Source: Hormiphora californensis
Taxonomy: Eukaryota > Ctenophora > Tentaculata > Cydippida > Pleurobrachiidae
Assembly: GCA_020137815.1 (NCBI GenBank)
Contig: CM035353.1
Location: 6,071,597 to 6,135,596 of the forward strand
DNA: 64,000 nucleotides
Reading direction: 5' to 3'
The notes under the pieces were generated by a model that did not search any database, was not told the DNA's origin, and saw only the letters and a list, made by a program, of their open reading frames with translations. This document shows, in pieces, positions 32,060 through 42,639 of this stretch. Position 1 is the stretch's first letter, and the number at the start of each line of letters is the position of its first letter. Made by a program: the position numbers and the translations under genes.

Positions 32060-32241
32060 CCACGAATATTAGAAAGCCTGAGTCCATGGAACAATTTGTT
32101 CTCCCCAATTACCTCCCGCACAACAACTTGTCCGAACTCCCCAAAGGCTATAACCTCACCGTAAAATTCATGATCTTTATCGAACATGATAGAAACATGA
32201 TAGATAGATGTGCAACTTCCAATATGGTTTGATGCCTTCAA
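32060..32241 (-). CDS. Possible exon of unknown protein
   Basis: Minus-strand frame of about 60 codons: YHVSIMFDKDHEFYGEVIAF then GEFGQVVVREVIGENKLFHG, ending before GTAAAT (forward 32059-32058). The residue pattern is protein-like (alternating hydrophobics), but the opposite strand is also open here. No family recognised. Confidence 0.28.
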
Positions 32242-32679
32242 AAAAAGTTTTTGGTTGCACGCCTCTCCTATATAGTGTTATGGAGAGAGGCCTTGGAGGA
32301 AGTAAATTTGAGGATGATATAACTCCCCCATTATTATAACTCCCTGTAACTCGTGCTGTGCCCGACGGTATTGTTTTGGCATTAGTTAATAGTCTAGTCC
32401 GTACAACTTTTTACCGAGGGAAAATATCCCAACACATTACGAAGATGCATTCGGTATCAAAGGCGTCAACACAATGGGTACCGGGTCCTTAGTCCTTCCA
32501 ATGTAAGGAGTGTGGAAAAAGATCTTCTCAAGTCTCTGAAAGCCTAATGGTTTGAACACGATCTAGCGTTCAATATTCGCATTTTACTTACCGGTAATAT
32601 TTATTAATTGAGAGATTTCATGGTATCAATATATATTTTCTAACATGCTACCACTTAATATAAATAATTTATCCATAAT

Positions 32680-33012
32680 GGTACAGCTAACATGAACAGC
32701 TAACCGGCAGAAAGTCTCCTAACGAATGTACTGGTGCTCCACTCTTGTCGTGCAGGTTGCCTCCAAGGTGCAGCCGTCGAATTGCCGTTCTGGAATTCCA
32801 CGTAGATTTTTTTGGGGGGAGAGTGCTCCCGTAAACAATCTTTGATGCTGAGTGTTCTCAGTTGTTATTGAAATATTTGTAACAAAACCCAAAATCAACC
32901 TCCCCTCCCCCACACATATATTACTTACATATTCATAAGTGTAGTATCTATTACGTATCCATGCATCTCGTGTTAACTTAACGTTGTTTGCTTTGCCCCT
33001 CAGAAACTGCAT
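32680..33012 (-). pseudogene. Partial copy 3 of the MExYHDxF family plus a possible exon
   Basis: 32680-32800 repeats sequence found at 26365-26455 and 28000-28100. Further up, minus-strand MQFLRGKANNVKLTRDAWIR then NRYYTYEY stops exactly at a perfect donor GTAAGT (forward 32928-32923), which suggests a real exon from about 33012 to 32929. Product unknown. Confidence 0.3.
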
Positions 33013-34150
33013 CTCAGTTCTGAAAAGAATTAATTTTCAATGTCAATTCTTTTAAAACCTTAATTAAACTTCCTGAATCCCTTAAATCATTATCCATGAA
33101 TATACCAATTCGGTCGTTTGGGGGGGGGGGGACATGTTAATTTTGTTAACTTTGTTAATATTAACATCGAGAAAAAAGGTGATTTATTAACAAAATTAAC
33201 AAAAAGTTAACAAACTTAATCCGTATTGGTTGTCATGAAACTTCCTATCGAGGTGTAGGTCGAATTCCATGTGCCATAACATTAGTCTCTCAAACAATCT
33301 TTACAGGCACGGAAGAAGTGCTATAACCCGGCTTATTAGGTTTTGTGAGGAGATATCACTGGTTCTGCTTTGTTGTCACTCAGAGCCCAAGCAGTATCTG
33401 CCTCTAACTGGGTATGGAGTAGGGATATGGCTGGGTCGTGTGTGCCTCATCATGTCACAGTGTGTGTGTGTGTGTGTCACGATTCATTGGCCACATTTGT
33501 GAAGTTGATGAAATCGCACCAAGCAGTAACGCGCGGAGCAGTTCTCTGTATTGAGAGTGCGCGCAACACGCATCACAGACATGTGCTCCCCCCTCTCGCA
33601 TATTCTCCCGCGTTCTCTTATCTCCAACTCTAGTCGAGTGTTGACTGTCACGTTACAGCCTGTATGGCGGAGCCATACCCCATTTGATTCTCAAATTGAC
33701 AGTGCACTCAGATGGGTCGCGGCGCCAGACAGGTTACAGCTGTGTCTGTTCATTGTCTTCTGATTGATATTCTGCCACATGTTTCCTAATTGTGCTTTAT
33801 TTTGTTCACAGTGAATTTATTTTTCATATAGTAATTGAGTAGTGAACTTCACTACTCAATTACTATATGAAAAATGAATTATTGCTAAAAGTTGACTATC
33901 ATTATGTACGCCCTCAGCCAAGGACATGTTAATTTGTTGTAACGAGTACGACTAATTAATAGTTATATGGTGTATGAAGATAAAATGTGGGGTAACACAA
34001 CAATGCCAACGATATCTCTCGCCCTCTTATATATCACTGTCCGGCTTCCGAATCCATATAAAAGTTCGTGCATGATCTACTGATAGTGATAGCAATAGAT
34101 CAACCAGCATGATAAGGGCTCGCACACACACACACCCGCAACCGCCCCTC
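33013..34150. other. No gene seen; simple repeats and one hairpin
   Basis: G run at 33120-33130, (TG)n at 33461-33475, and a hairpin at 33820-33874 with 27-base arms (TTTTTCATATAGTAATTGAG...). Other stretches show no supported coding. Confidence 0.55.
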
Positions 34151-34156
34151 CTAAGT

Positions 34157-34394
34157 TCAAAAGTGACGGTTGTAGTTAGGTCTCCTTCGGTTTCCTCGCG
34201 AAGCCCGAGTAGAGTTTTCCTCTCGTCTACGTAGTAGGGCTATCGGGCGTCGAATTAGCGAAACAAGTTCCTCCAAGTCCAACGAGGTGGTGGAGCTAGA
34301 AGGGACATGCATAGTTTGGGTAGTTGCGTCGACGGTACCTCCTGCTTCGTCTTTTAACATTCGCTCTAGTTCAGATACAAGATCCATGCAATGC
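34157..34394 (-). CDS. Putative terminal exon, unknown protein
   Basis: After acceptor CTCCCTCCAG the minus strand is open for 78 codons: MDLVSELERMLKDEAGGTVD, then SLDLEELVSLIRRPIALLRR and ending RRRPNYNRHF and TGA. It has an amphipathic start and a basic tail. The sequence before the acceptor is an intron with a (GA)n microsatellite. No family recognised. Confidence 0.38.
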
Positions 34395-34500
34395 CTGGAG
34401 GGAGAGAAATGGGTAACAATATAAAACCACAATACAATATTGCTATGCTTGAAGAGAAAATAAAGATAAAATTGTGTGTATAGTAAACAGTCTCGGCTCG

Positions 34501-34503
<3 letters not shown>

Positions 34504-34571
<68 letters not shown>
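34504..34571. repeat. (CT)n microsatellite
   Basis: About 34 uninterrupted CT units ending in CACACA. Read on the minus strand it produces a false (RE)n peptide. Confidence 0.95.
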
Positions 34572-34576
<5 letters not shown>

Positions 34577-34859
34577 GGTATCGGTACATATAATCTAAGA
34601 GCTGTCAGAGCATTGGCCTGACCCATTCTCGCTTCTCTCAACTGTGGTCAGAGCATTGGCCTGACAGTCTAAGAGGCATTCAGTCACCTTGCTCTGTCCC
34701 TTAACTTTGGATCTCTCATGTTTCACGTCCATTGGCCCTTGAACAACGTGAACAACAACGTCTGTGAGGGAGCTCATCTTTCCCTTCACATCTCCCAAAC
34801 TCATTGTTAGGGGGGCCGGGTCTACCAGGAAGGTTATTCCGACACTTTCTCCCTGAACA

Positions 34860-35415
34860 AGAATTATTGCATTATGTATTCATAATGCTGTGTTTCCCTG
34901 CCCTACCGTTTCACATGTCAGTGACATTGTCACTGCCAACAGGATCAAGGCTTGGTCATAATGTAATGTGAGATGCATACGATCTAGCTGTCAGTGTACT
35001 TCTCACATAGCTTAGAGTTAGCTAACTCCCAATCACATGACACTTGCTAACCAGCTTTTGACATTCCAACTTAACTACTTATCTAACATCTCACACTCGA
35101 CTCGCAAGATGAAAATGTGTATGTAACACGCGAAACGCGCGGCAGAGCATTTCATGTTTTGTTGAGTGGCCCGCGCACACACGTCCATCAAACTGTGTCA
35201 ATGAGGTGTTTGATGAAGGAGTAGCTCGTCACTGTGCGCGCGGCTCTAGTTGCTACACCGTTGCCCTCGCAACGAAAGTGTGACCAAAAAATGTCCCTCT
35301 ACCGATTAGTTAGTATACCAAAATGTCGTTTTCGAATTCTAACCCTGCTATGCCTTTTTACAAAGTAAAAAGGCATCCGGGTGAATGCCTTCGGCATTCA
35401 CCCGGGCAGGGAAAA
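34860..35415 (+). repeat. Double-hairpin repeat family, copy B (most complete)
   Basis: Hairpin L at 34869-34888, left end GTTTCCCTGCCC (34892-34903), hairpin 1 at 35350-35376 and hairpin 2 at 35377-35405 (CCGGGTGAATGCC-TTC-GGCATTCACCCGG), then GGGCAGGGAAAAAA, which is the inverted complement of the left end. The 35268-35376 segment is almost identical to 22252-22358 in copy A. No ORF. Confidence 0.82.
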
Positions 35416-35829
35416 AATTTAATGGACGAGGGTTAGGAAAAAGTTAAAAGTACCCCGTATCGGTCGTTATAAGTCGTTATTTTTCGTTATTTCACACTAA
35501 ACACCACAATTTAAAAGTCCCATATAAATCACTAGTCCACATTGCCCCGTCCTGTGACCACATTGCCCCACCGTCCAAATCTATCCTACTATAAACATGT
35601 TGTGAGTGTCTATGTTCTGAAGCTGGTGGTACATTGTGTGTGAACCACTTCCATCACCACCTTCTTTGATCTTTACATGGATTTTGGGTGGCATGGTGAT
35701 GTTGGTTGCAATACAGATTGATTGGATGGTGAAATTTAGGCTATCTTGAAATGAAACCCGCCTACCACCTAAAATGGAAACAAAATGGATTAGCTGTTGT
35801 TTGAAAGATTGACAGAATCAGAGAGACAA

Positions 35830-36733
35830 TTACCTATTTCTATTGAAGGAAGGGCCAAGGTACTTGTACTCACTCGCCTGCTCGATCTTTTGTCCTTTAA
35901 ATATGAGTTTTGTCCTATATATATGAGTTTCGGGCTTTGTGGGGGGGGGGGGGCTTTGTGATGTTAGTAGGCCACTCGTTTTATGGGTGTATAGGACGAA
36001 CTTGGTCTTGCCGGTGTTTAGCTCCAAGCCTAATCTGTCGCACCATTTGGAGACTTGATCAAGGACCCATTGCGTTCTCCTGATGAGAATGTTCACATTC
36101 TTTCCTTCTACTAATGATGCCATGATGTCATCAGCCTGGGCCTGCAGATGCTCCTTGGTGTTCACTGTAGTCAGGAGGTCTCTTGTGGTCATGTTCCATT
36201 TTAGGGGCATAGCGACGTTGCCTTGTGTTCCTCCTGGGAGCTGATGTCTCTTAGTAGTGTGGTCTTCTACATGTGTAGTTCGATCTCTCATGTATAACAA
36301 GAACTCTTCGAAGACAGACATTATTGAGGGTTCGGATCCATGCTTCTCCATTGCAACAATTAGCTCGTTCTTTATTACCTTGTCAAATGCGCCCCGGATG
36401 TCTAGGTACAGTACTAGCGCTACAGATCGTTTGGCTAATGCCTCTTCTATTCTTGCGCACAATTATTATACAAGTATTATACTGTCAACGCGTCCTCACT
36501 TCCCTTTCCCGGGATAAAACTGTATTGAAGGTCGTGCAACCGGTTGTATATATGTCCCCTGTTGTGCGTTGATAGCGGATTAACAACTTTTCTAGGTTCC
36601 CCGGTTTTCTCAGGAGAATTCCTTTTGTCTTCAGCCATTGTTCCGGAATCGTTCCAAGGATTATATGCCATCCTTCAGGATGCTTTCCAAGTATTCCTGG
36701 ATGGCTGGTAGGACAATGTCTAACATTTTCCAT
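35830..36733 (-). pseudogene. Non-LTR retrotransposon reverse transcriptase fragment
   Basis: Minus strand 36462-35830 reads VALVLYLDIRGAFDKVIKNE, then QLPGGTQGNVAMPLKWNM, then AQADDIMASLVEGKNV and CDRLGLELNTGKTKFVLYT. These correspond to RT blocks A (D..GAFD), B (QG....PL), C (xADD) and the LxLNxxKT block of non-LTR elements of the I/Jockey-like groups. The segment 36733-36477 adds the upstream IPEQWLKTKGILL and YSFIPGKGSEDAL parts in two shifted frames. Frameshifts and the changed Y of YADD show it is dead. Confidence 0.75.
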
Positions 36734-37077
36734 TGGATGGTGTCTGGACCTGCAGCTGACTTCTTATTTGAGCCTACTTAGTGCAACAGTGCAGCAAATT
36801 AATCTATGGATGAGTAGAGCTCGACTTGTTTGGTCCTGTGCGCATCAGTCTCAAAATTTTCGTACACTGCATTGAACATTTTCTCATGACGACTATCAAA
36901 GTTGTAAACTCCAAACTTGGTGAACTCTTCAAAACAAACATACGATCGGATTGGTGATAGATCGGATACCAGAGACACTCTGACACAAGCTTATTCTCCA
37001 ACAGCGGGTAGTGTACTCAAGAAACTCAGTATGGTCAAGAGGGTGGCCTCGCTTAGTTTTCAGTGCACCAGTAGCTA

Positions 37078-38100
37078 TTAGGAACGATCCAAGAATGTGC
37101 CTGTAGACGCAGCTGAGGGCAAAGAAAACATGTCGGTGTTAATGTACAACTTGCAACAGCGAAATAGGGCGTTACTCATTTCAATTTCATCGTTGAAGAA
37201 CTGCGTCAGAAGATCAAAGTTATAGCAGATGATTAAGGCTAGCTCTGTGTTCTTACCGAAGCGTGCAATGGTCGGGTTGAAGAGTGTGTCATCGAAACCG
37301 TTCTCTTTGAGGAATGACAGAAACAAAGGCCTAGCGGAGTAACTCTGGTTTTTTGGTGAGGATCCAACGTTTTTTGTAAAAGCATAAATCATGATCATGA
37401 ACGCACTAGAAGATTCGGTGAAGAAACCTTTGTTGAACTCCCTGCTCACATGCTGCTTGTAACCAATAATGTTTTCATACGCAATAAGGACCTGTTCAGT
37501 GGCAGTGGTGAATGCGGGAGAGACATGTGCATTATAACAGTGGATCCATATTAACTCATCGGTGCACTTATAGTCTTTACGAGGCTTGTTAAGAATGTAA
37601 GACAAAGATGGTAGAACGTTCAATTTTCCACCGGACTTCTCAGCTATCCTTATAGCAGTTTTATCACCCCAATCTAGCCCCTTAGGCAGCTCCCATCATT
37701 GATGATGAGAGGATTGATGGTTCGTGGGTCAGTTCTAACAAGGAGTGAGGGAAATTTAGCATCTTTATCTGCATTCAAATCACCACTCACCTCACCACCA
37801 TTCACCTCATCACCATCATCAGCCTGACTGCAGCTTGCCAAGAGATCATAATCATCTTTAAGACGCTCATACTTCAATTTTAAGTGTTTTATCTGCTCGG
37901 TTAACTTATATTCTTATCCACCAAGCTGAGCCAATATCTGGGCTGTTGAGGGCCACAAACATTTCCTTCTGGACTGTGGCATCCTCGTTGGAGGCGTCAT
38001 GGGTGAACCGGTCATGGTACCGCTCCATCTTGCTCCCATACGTTTCCACTATGGCCTCGCTACACCCCATGGTTAACAGGTAGAAGAGGAGCTCGACTAC
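37078..38100 (-). pseudogene. Triplicated unit, copy 1 (longest protein)
   Basis: Minus-strand ORF 37623-37078 reads MNVLPSLSYILNKPRKDYKC, TDELIWIHCYNAHVSPAF, GFFTESSSAFMIMIYAFTK, FLKENGFDDTLFNPTIARFG and on to a C-terminal DLLTQFFNDEIEMSNALFRC part that the other copies lack. A second block (37905-37674) carries KYERLKDDYDLLASCSQADD, and further up YGSKMERYHDRFTHDASNED precedes it. About 94 bp present in the other copies are missing at 37690. The domain is unknown to me; similar proteins recur around transposons, so a mobile-element origin is inferred. Confidence 0.5.
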
Positions 38101-38151
38101 GGGGGTGGGTGCCTCATGCCATTACCCTGGGCCATACCTTACACCGCATCC

Positions 38152-39110
38152 TCAAGAGATTGGCCGTTCTTCATGGCCTCGTGGAGACTGAGCTAGCTCT
38201 GTGTTCTTACCGAAGCGTGCAATGGTCGGGTTGAAGAGTGTGTCATCGAAACCGTTCTCTTTGAGGAATGACAGAAACAAAGGCCTAGCGGAGTAACTCT
38301 GGTTTTTTCGAGAGGCGTTTTTTGTAAGAGCATAAATCATGATCATGAACGCACTAGAAGATTCGGTGAAGAAACCTTTGTTGAACTCCCTGCTCACATG
38401 CTGCTTGTAACCAAGAATGTTTTCATACGCAATAAGGACCTGTTCAGTGGCAGCGGTGAATGCGGGAGAGACATGTGCATTATAACAGTGGATCCATATT
38501 AACTCATCGGTGCACTTATAGTCTTTACGAGGCTTGTTAAGAATGTAAGACAAAGATGGTAGAACGTTCAATTTTCCACCAGACTTCTCAGCTATCCTTA
38601 TAGCAGTTTTACCACCCCAATCTAGCCCCTTAGGCAGCTCCAATTCTTGATCAAAAGCTACGTTTCCGATTATCATCAACACTCCAATGACATTTCTGCC
38701 GGACATACCTAGCGAGTGTAGCAAGATGATAGTTTTGATGATGAGAGGATTGATGGTTCGTGGGTCAGTTCTAACAAGGAGTGAGGGAATTTAGCATCTT
38801 TATCTACATTCACATCACCACTCACCTCACCACCATTCAAATCATCACCACCATCAGCCTGACTGCAGCTTGCCAAGAGATCATAATCATCTTTAAGACG
38901 CTCATACTTCAATTTTAAGTGTTTTATCTGCTCGGTTAACTTATATTCTTATCCACCAAGCTGAGCCAATATCTGGGCTGTTGAGGGCCACAAACATTTC
39001 CTTCTGGACTGTGGCATCCTCGTTGGAGGCGTCATGGGTGAACCGGTCATGGTACCGCTCCATCTTGCTCCCATACGTTTCCACTATGGCCTCGATACAC
39101 CCCATGGTTA
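38152..39110 (-). pseudogene. Triplicated unit, copy 2
   Basis: Repeats copy 1 at about 956 bp spacing and copy 3 at about 1,033 bp. The main minus-strand ORF 38724-38152 begins MLHSLGMSGRNVIGVLMIIG and shares the LPSLSYILNKPRKDYKC core, with a 12-bp loss near the TKN motif, and is cut at the junction GAGATTGGCCGTTCTTCATG. The coiled-coil-like second ORF is at 38912-38709. Confidence 0.5.
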
Positions 39111-39186
39111 ACAGGTAGAAAAGGAGCTCGACTACGGGGGTGGGTACCTCATGCCATTACCCTGGGCCATACCTTACACCGCATCC

Positions 39187-40200
39187 TCAAGAGATTGGCC
39201 GTTCTTCATGGCCTCGTGGAGACTGAGCTAGCCCTGTGTTCTTACCGAAGCGTGCAATGGTCGGGTTGAAGAGTGTGTCATCGAAACCGTTCTCTTTGAG
39301 GAATGACAGAAACAAAGGCCTAGCGGAGTAACTCTGGTTTTTTGGTGAGGATCCAACGTTTTTTGTAAAAGCATAAATCATGATCATGAACGCACTAGAA
39401 GATTCGGTGAAGAAACCTTTGTTGAACTCCCTGCTCACATGCTGCTTGTAACCAATAATGTTTTCATACGCAATAAGGACCTGTTCAGTGGCAGTGGTGA
39501 ATGCGGGAGAGACATGTGCATTATAACAGTGGATCCATATTAACTCATCGGTGCACTTATAGTCTTTACGAGGCTTGTTAAGAATGTAAGACAAAGATGG
39601 TAGAACGTTCAATTTTCCACCAGACTTCTCAGCTATCCTTATAGCAGTTTTACCACCCCAATCTAGCCCCTTAGGCAGCTCCAATTCTTGATCAAAAGCT
39701 ACGTTTCCGATTATCATCAACACATTTCTGCTGGACATACCTAGCGATTGTAGCAAGATGATAGTTTTGATGATGCGAGGATTGAGGTAGGCGGTAAATG
39801 TTAACCAGATCTGTGAGAATTTCGCACGTTTTTCCCCATAACTCAGCCATTTCTTGACCAATTTGCAAAATCTTTGGCTCATTGGAAAGAGGACATTGAG
39901 ATCTCTCAAATGAGCTCAAGAAAATGAAAATTGGCGCAAATTGCGCGGCGTGGTGGCGAAAACGCGCGTTTTGCGCCATGACGCCGCGCATTTTGCGCCG
40001 ATTTTAGTTTTATTGGGCTCATTTGAAAGAGCTCAATGTCCTCTTTCCAACCCGCCCAAGATTTTGCAAATTGGTCAAGAAATGACTGAGTTATGGACAA
40101 AAACGTGGTTTTGCACGTACGTTTTCTCTCAGATCTGGTTAACATTTACCTACCGAGGATTGATGGTTCGTGGGTCAGTTCTAAAAAGGAGGGGGGGGGG
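39187..40200 (-). pseudogene. Triplicated unit, copy 3, interrupted by a MITE
   Basis: Same core protein as copies 1 and 2 from about 39755 to 39187. At 39786 a MULE-like MITE interrupts the same GAGGATTGATGGTTCGTGG sequence that is intact in copies 1 and 2. The unit is truncated beyond 40200. Its upstream Met in the long minus frame comes from MITE sequence and is not real. Confidence 0.5.
39786..40154. mobile_element. 369-bp MULE-like MITE with 9-bp target duplication
   Basis: Arms start GGTAGGCGGTAAATGTTAAC and GGTAGGTAAATGTTAACCAG (inverted) and stay complementary for about 100 bp or more (CATAACTCAG..CATTTCTTGACCAATTTG). GAGGATTGA is duplicated at 39777-39785 and 40155-40163. The intact sites at 37707-37715 and 38742-38750 hold a single GAGGATTGA. 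A 9-bp duplication is the Mutator-like hallmark. The centre is rich in GCGCAAATTGCGC-type motifs. Confidence 0.85.
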
Positions 40201-40287
40201 GGTTTGGAATTTTGCCTGGGCTCTCTAGTAGATAATAAATTATAAATCTGTGTTCTTTTCGAATCGAGCTCTAGTTACTCAACAACT

Positions 40288-40500
40288 TTACCCAGTGTAA
40301 CTCAGTTTTGTTTCTGGGGGACCAACGTTTTTCGAGATGGCATAAATCATGAATGTACCAGAAGAGTCAGAAAAGAATAGGTTATAATTCCCGGAAAGTA
40401 GGGATTCTTCACCCACCCATTCATAGCGATATGTCTCACGCATGAGTGCTGTCGTGCTGAAACTTAGCCAGATGATGGTGCCATACCACAATACCAACAT
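40288..40500 (-). pseudogene. Diverged fourth copy of the triplicated protein
   Basis: Minus strand: EESLLSGNYNLFFSDSSGTF then MIYAISKNVGPPETKLSYTG parallels GFFTESSSAFMIMIYAFTKN...SYSA in the triplicated unit. Identity is clearly lower than among the three copies, so it is an older duplicate. Confidence 0.45.
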
Positions 40501-40585
40501 AAAAAAATCATATAACTCTGTAGTCTGCTGCGGTACGTTGTGGTAATATATTGCAAAAGACCAATGGTAATATATTGTATATAAT

Positions 40586-40640
40586 TGCGTTTTCCTTGCG
40601 TTTTCCTTGCGTTTTCCTTGCGTAATCCTTGCGCTTTTTG
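40586..40640. repeat. 12-bp tandem repeat GCGTTTTCCTTG
   Basis: Three exact and one or two degenerate units (GCGTAATCCTTG, GCGCTTTTTGG). No coding meaning seen. Confidence 0.8.
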
Positions 40641-40799
40641 GAAAATGGAGAAACCCGTGAGTACCTATAATAAGGCCAAGTTTCACGGCAAGGGACGACC
40701 GTTATTCTAGCCTAGCTAATTTACCTAGCCTAGCTAATTTACCGGAATTGAATGGCTATCTTCAGGTAGGATTTGTGAGCCCCAGTTACCACCGGTGAA

Positions 40800-41099
40800 A
40801 TATCATGGTGTGCGGCCCACGCAGGAATCGAGGGGAACAAGATTGCTGACAAACTGGCAAAAGCGGCAGCGATTCTTGACCCCATCCCCCAGGACAACGA
40901 GTCCACCAGAATTTCTTTCACGGTAGTCAAGGCAGCGGCACGATACGTCTCAACAGAAATAACTTCCAACCTAATGGACGAGCTCAAAACAAATCGGAAT
41001 AGCTCTAACCACTTGATAGGGTACATGCGAGAACTTATTGATCAACTCCACAATCAGCAATTTCATCAAAATCAGATAAAGGGATTCAGCGCTGTGTAA
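40800..41099 (+). pseudogene. RNase H domain remnant of a non-LTR retrotransposon
   Basis: Plus-strand frame: ISWCAAHAGIEGNKIADKLA then KAAAILDPIPQDNEST to TAA at 41097. The WxxxHxGIxGNxxADxLAK pattern is the C-terminal RNase H motif of LINE-type elements, with the catalytic His and Asp present. A stop lies just upstream (40776-40778) and no RT precedes it on this strand, so it is a separate fragment from the RT at 36 kb. Confidence 0.65.
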
Positions 41100-41549
41100 A
41101 CTTTATCTCTAACAGAGGAAATTTGAAGGTCTTTCTGCACAGGACCTAGATCCGGTGTTCTAAGACCTCCTCCTACCAGCACTATAATACCCAGGACAGT
41201 ATATTTTGTTACGGCCATTTTGCCTGGGTACAACACTAATAATATAACAACACCAACATTGTGGAGAGCTTCAACTCCGTTCTCTGGACGTTCATACCAA
41301 AGTCAAAGTTCCACGGGAAAACTCGCCACCATGTTGGCTCTCATGGTCTACCAGAACGGATCACTGCATTGGGAGAGGTTATGACCTAAACCTCCAGCAA
41401 TCTCCTCTACATTAGCTAGAATAGTTTATTTGTTTACTGATAGGGATAAAGAGAAAATGAGGTAAACTTCAAGAAGAGTAGAGCCACTCTCCGGAGTTAG
41501 AAAAGAGTATATTGTATTGACCCCAGTTTATTACATATGTTTCACATAC
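41100..41549. other. No gene seen
   Basis: Non-coding sequence between the RNase H fragment and the hairpin repeat. No repeat structure noted. Confidence 0.5.
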
Positions 41550-42095
41550 AACAAGAATAAATGCATTATGTTTCATAATGCTATGTTTCCCCGCCAACGT
41601 TTCAATTTCATTTCTAACACGAAGGCGGGACAGACATTTCGGATCATTTATACATCACGCAAACAGTATAGAACAAATCTTTGAGTTTTAGTAGCACTAA
41701 ATTGCGCGCCATATTGCGGAATTGCGTGCCACACATTTCCTGAAAACGTGTCAATGAAGTGGTTTATGAAGGAGCAAGTTGTTGTTGTTCTATCCTGATC
41801 TAATAGATATGAATCTAGTACCTTTATTCCTTTTATAAATCACGTTATTAGTATAACCTATTTCTATATATTTTGCGAGATGTTGTATAACATGACATTA
41901 TAAATTTGTTCTATCTTTTCCTGGGTTGTGTGCGCGGCTCTAGTTGCTACATGTTTCCCCTTGCAACCTGAAACGGGATAAGAGAGCTGACTTGCTACAC
42001 ATAGTCACTATATCCGTTTAGATTTCTAAACCCCTATGCCTTTTTTGCAAAAGGCATCCGGGTGAAGGCCTTCGGCCTTCACCCGGGCGGGGAAA
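41550..42095 (+). repeat. Double-hairpin repeat family, copy C
   Basis: Hairpin L GCATTATGTTTCATAATGC (41563-41581), left end GTTTCCCCGCC (41585-41595), hairpin 1 at 42036-42057 and hairpin 2 at 42058-42086 (CCGGGTGAAGGCC-TTC-GGCCTTCACCCGG), then GGGCGGGGAAA as inverted left end. The body shares only short blocks with copy B (TGTGCGCGGCTCTAGTTGCTAC), so the family is old while its hairpins are kept. Confidence 0.8.
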
Positions 42096-42445
42096 TAAAA
42101 ATGTTCAAATCGTATTGATTTTATCTATCAACAAAATATAATGAACAGTATCGCCGGTGTATTATCCATAATCGACCTGCAGAATATGATAACTGTTAAC
42201 CTCAATAATATTTGAATTGGAAAAATAAAATTTTTGGCAAGCTGAATGCTCACAATTAAATTTCTTGTCTAAGCAGGATAAAAATAAGCAGGCTGCAGGG
42301 GTAATTCTCTACAGTAATCTGATTTTTGCAGTACTTCGAAACTGCTATACTGCATTGTGTTTTGCTGAAAGTATGCTTGACCCCAAAAGATAGCAATGTT
42401 TTGGTCAAATAAAACAAGAGCATATATATGTATATATATATATAA

Positions 42446-42630
42446 GAGACATCGGACAAGAGCCATATAATGTCTCGACACCAACGCATCCAAACAACCA
42501 AAGCACCCACCAACGCATGAACGGCCCACAGCTCAACCCACCCACATATAATACGTGAGATGAGTGCGGTAGAGGTTTTAAGGATAGAAAAACCTTAGAA
42601 ACACGCCTACACAGTACACGCACAGGAGAT
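42446..42630 (+). pseudogene. Relic of a PRDM-type zinc-finger exon
   Basis: Aligns with 43578-43745 and 52044-52205 (AAGAGCCATA...TGTCTCGACACCAAC, AAAGCACCCACCA, AGTGCGGTAGAGGTTT) but has indels that destroy the finger frame. It lies just upstream of the first PR/SET exon, so a whole PRDM gene once preceded it. Confidence 0.65.
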
Positions 42631-42639
42631 AGTGGACAG

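Noticed and set aside
34157-34573. (RE)n N-terminal part of a minus-strand ORF
   Set aside because: The repeat is the (CT)n microsatellite lying in the intron before a clear acceptor; only the part after it was kept as an exon.
40739-41026. 95-codon minus-strand ORF
   Set aside because: The opposite strand encodes a recognisable RNase H motif, so this is a shadow.
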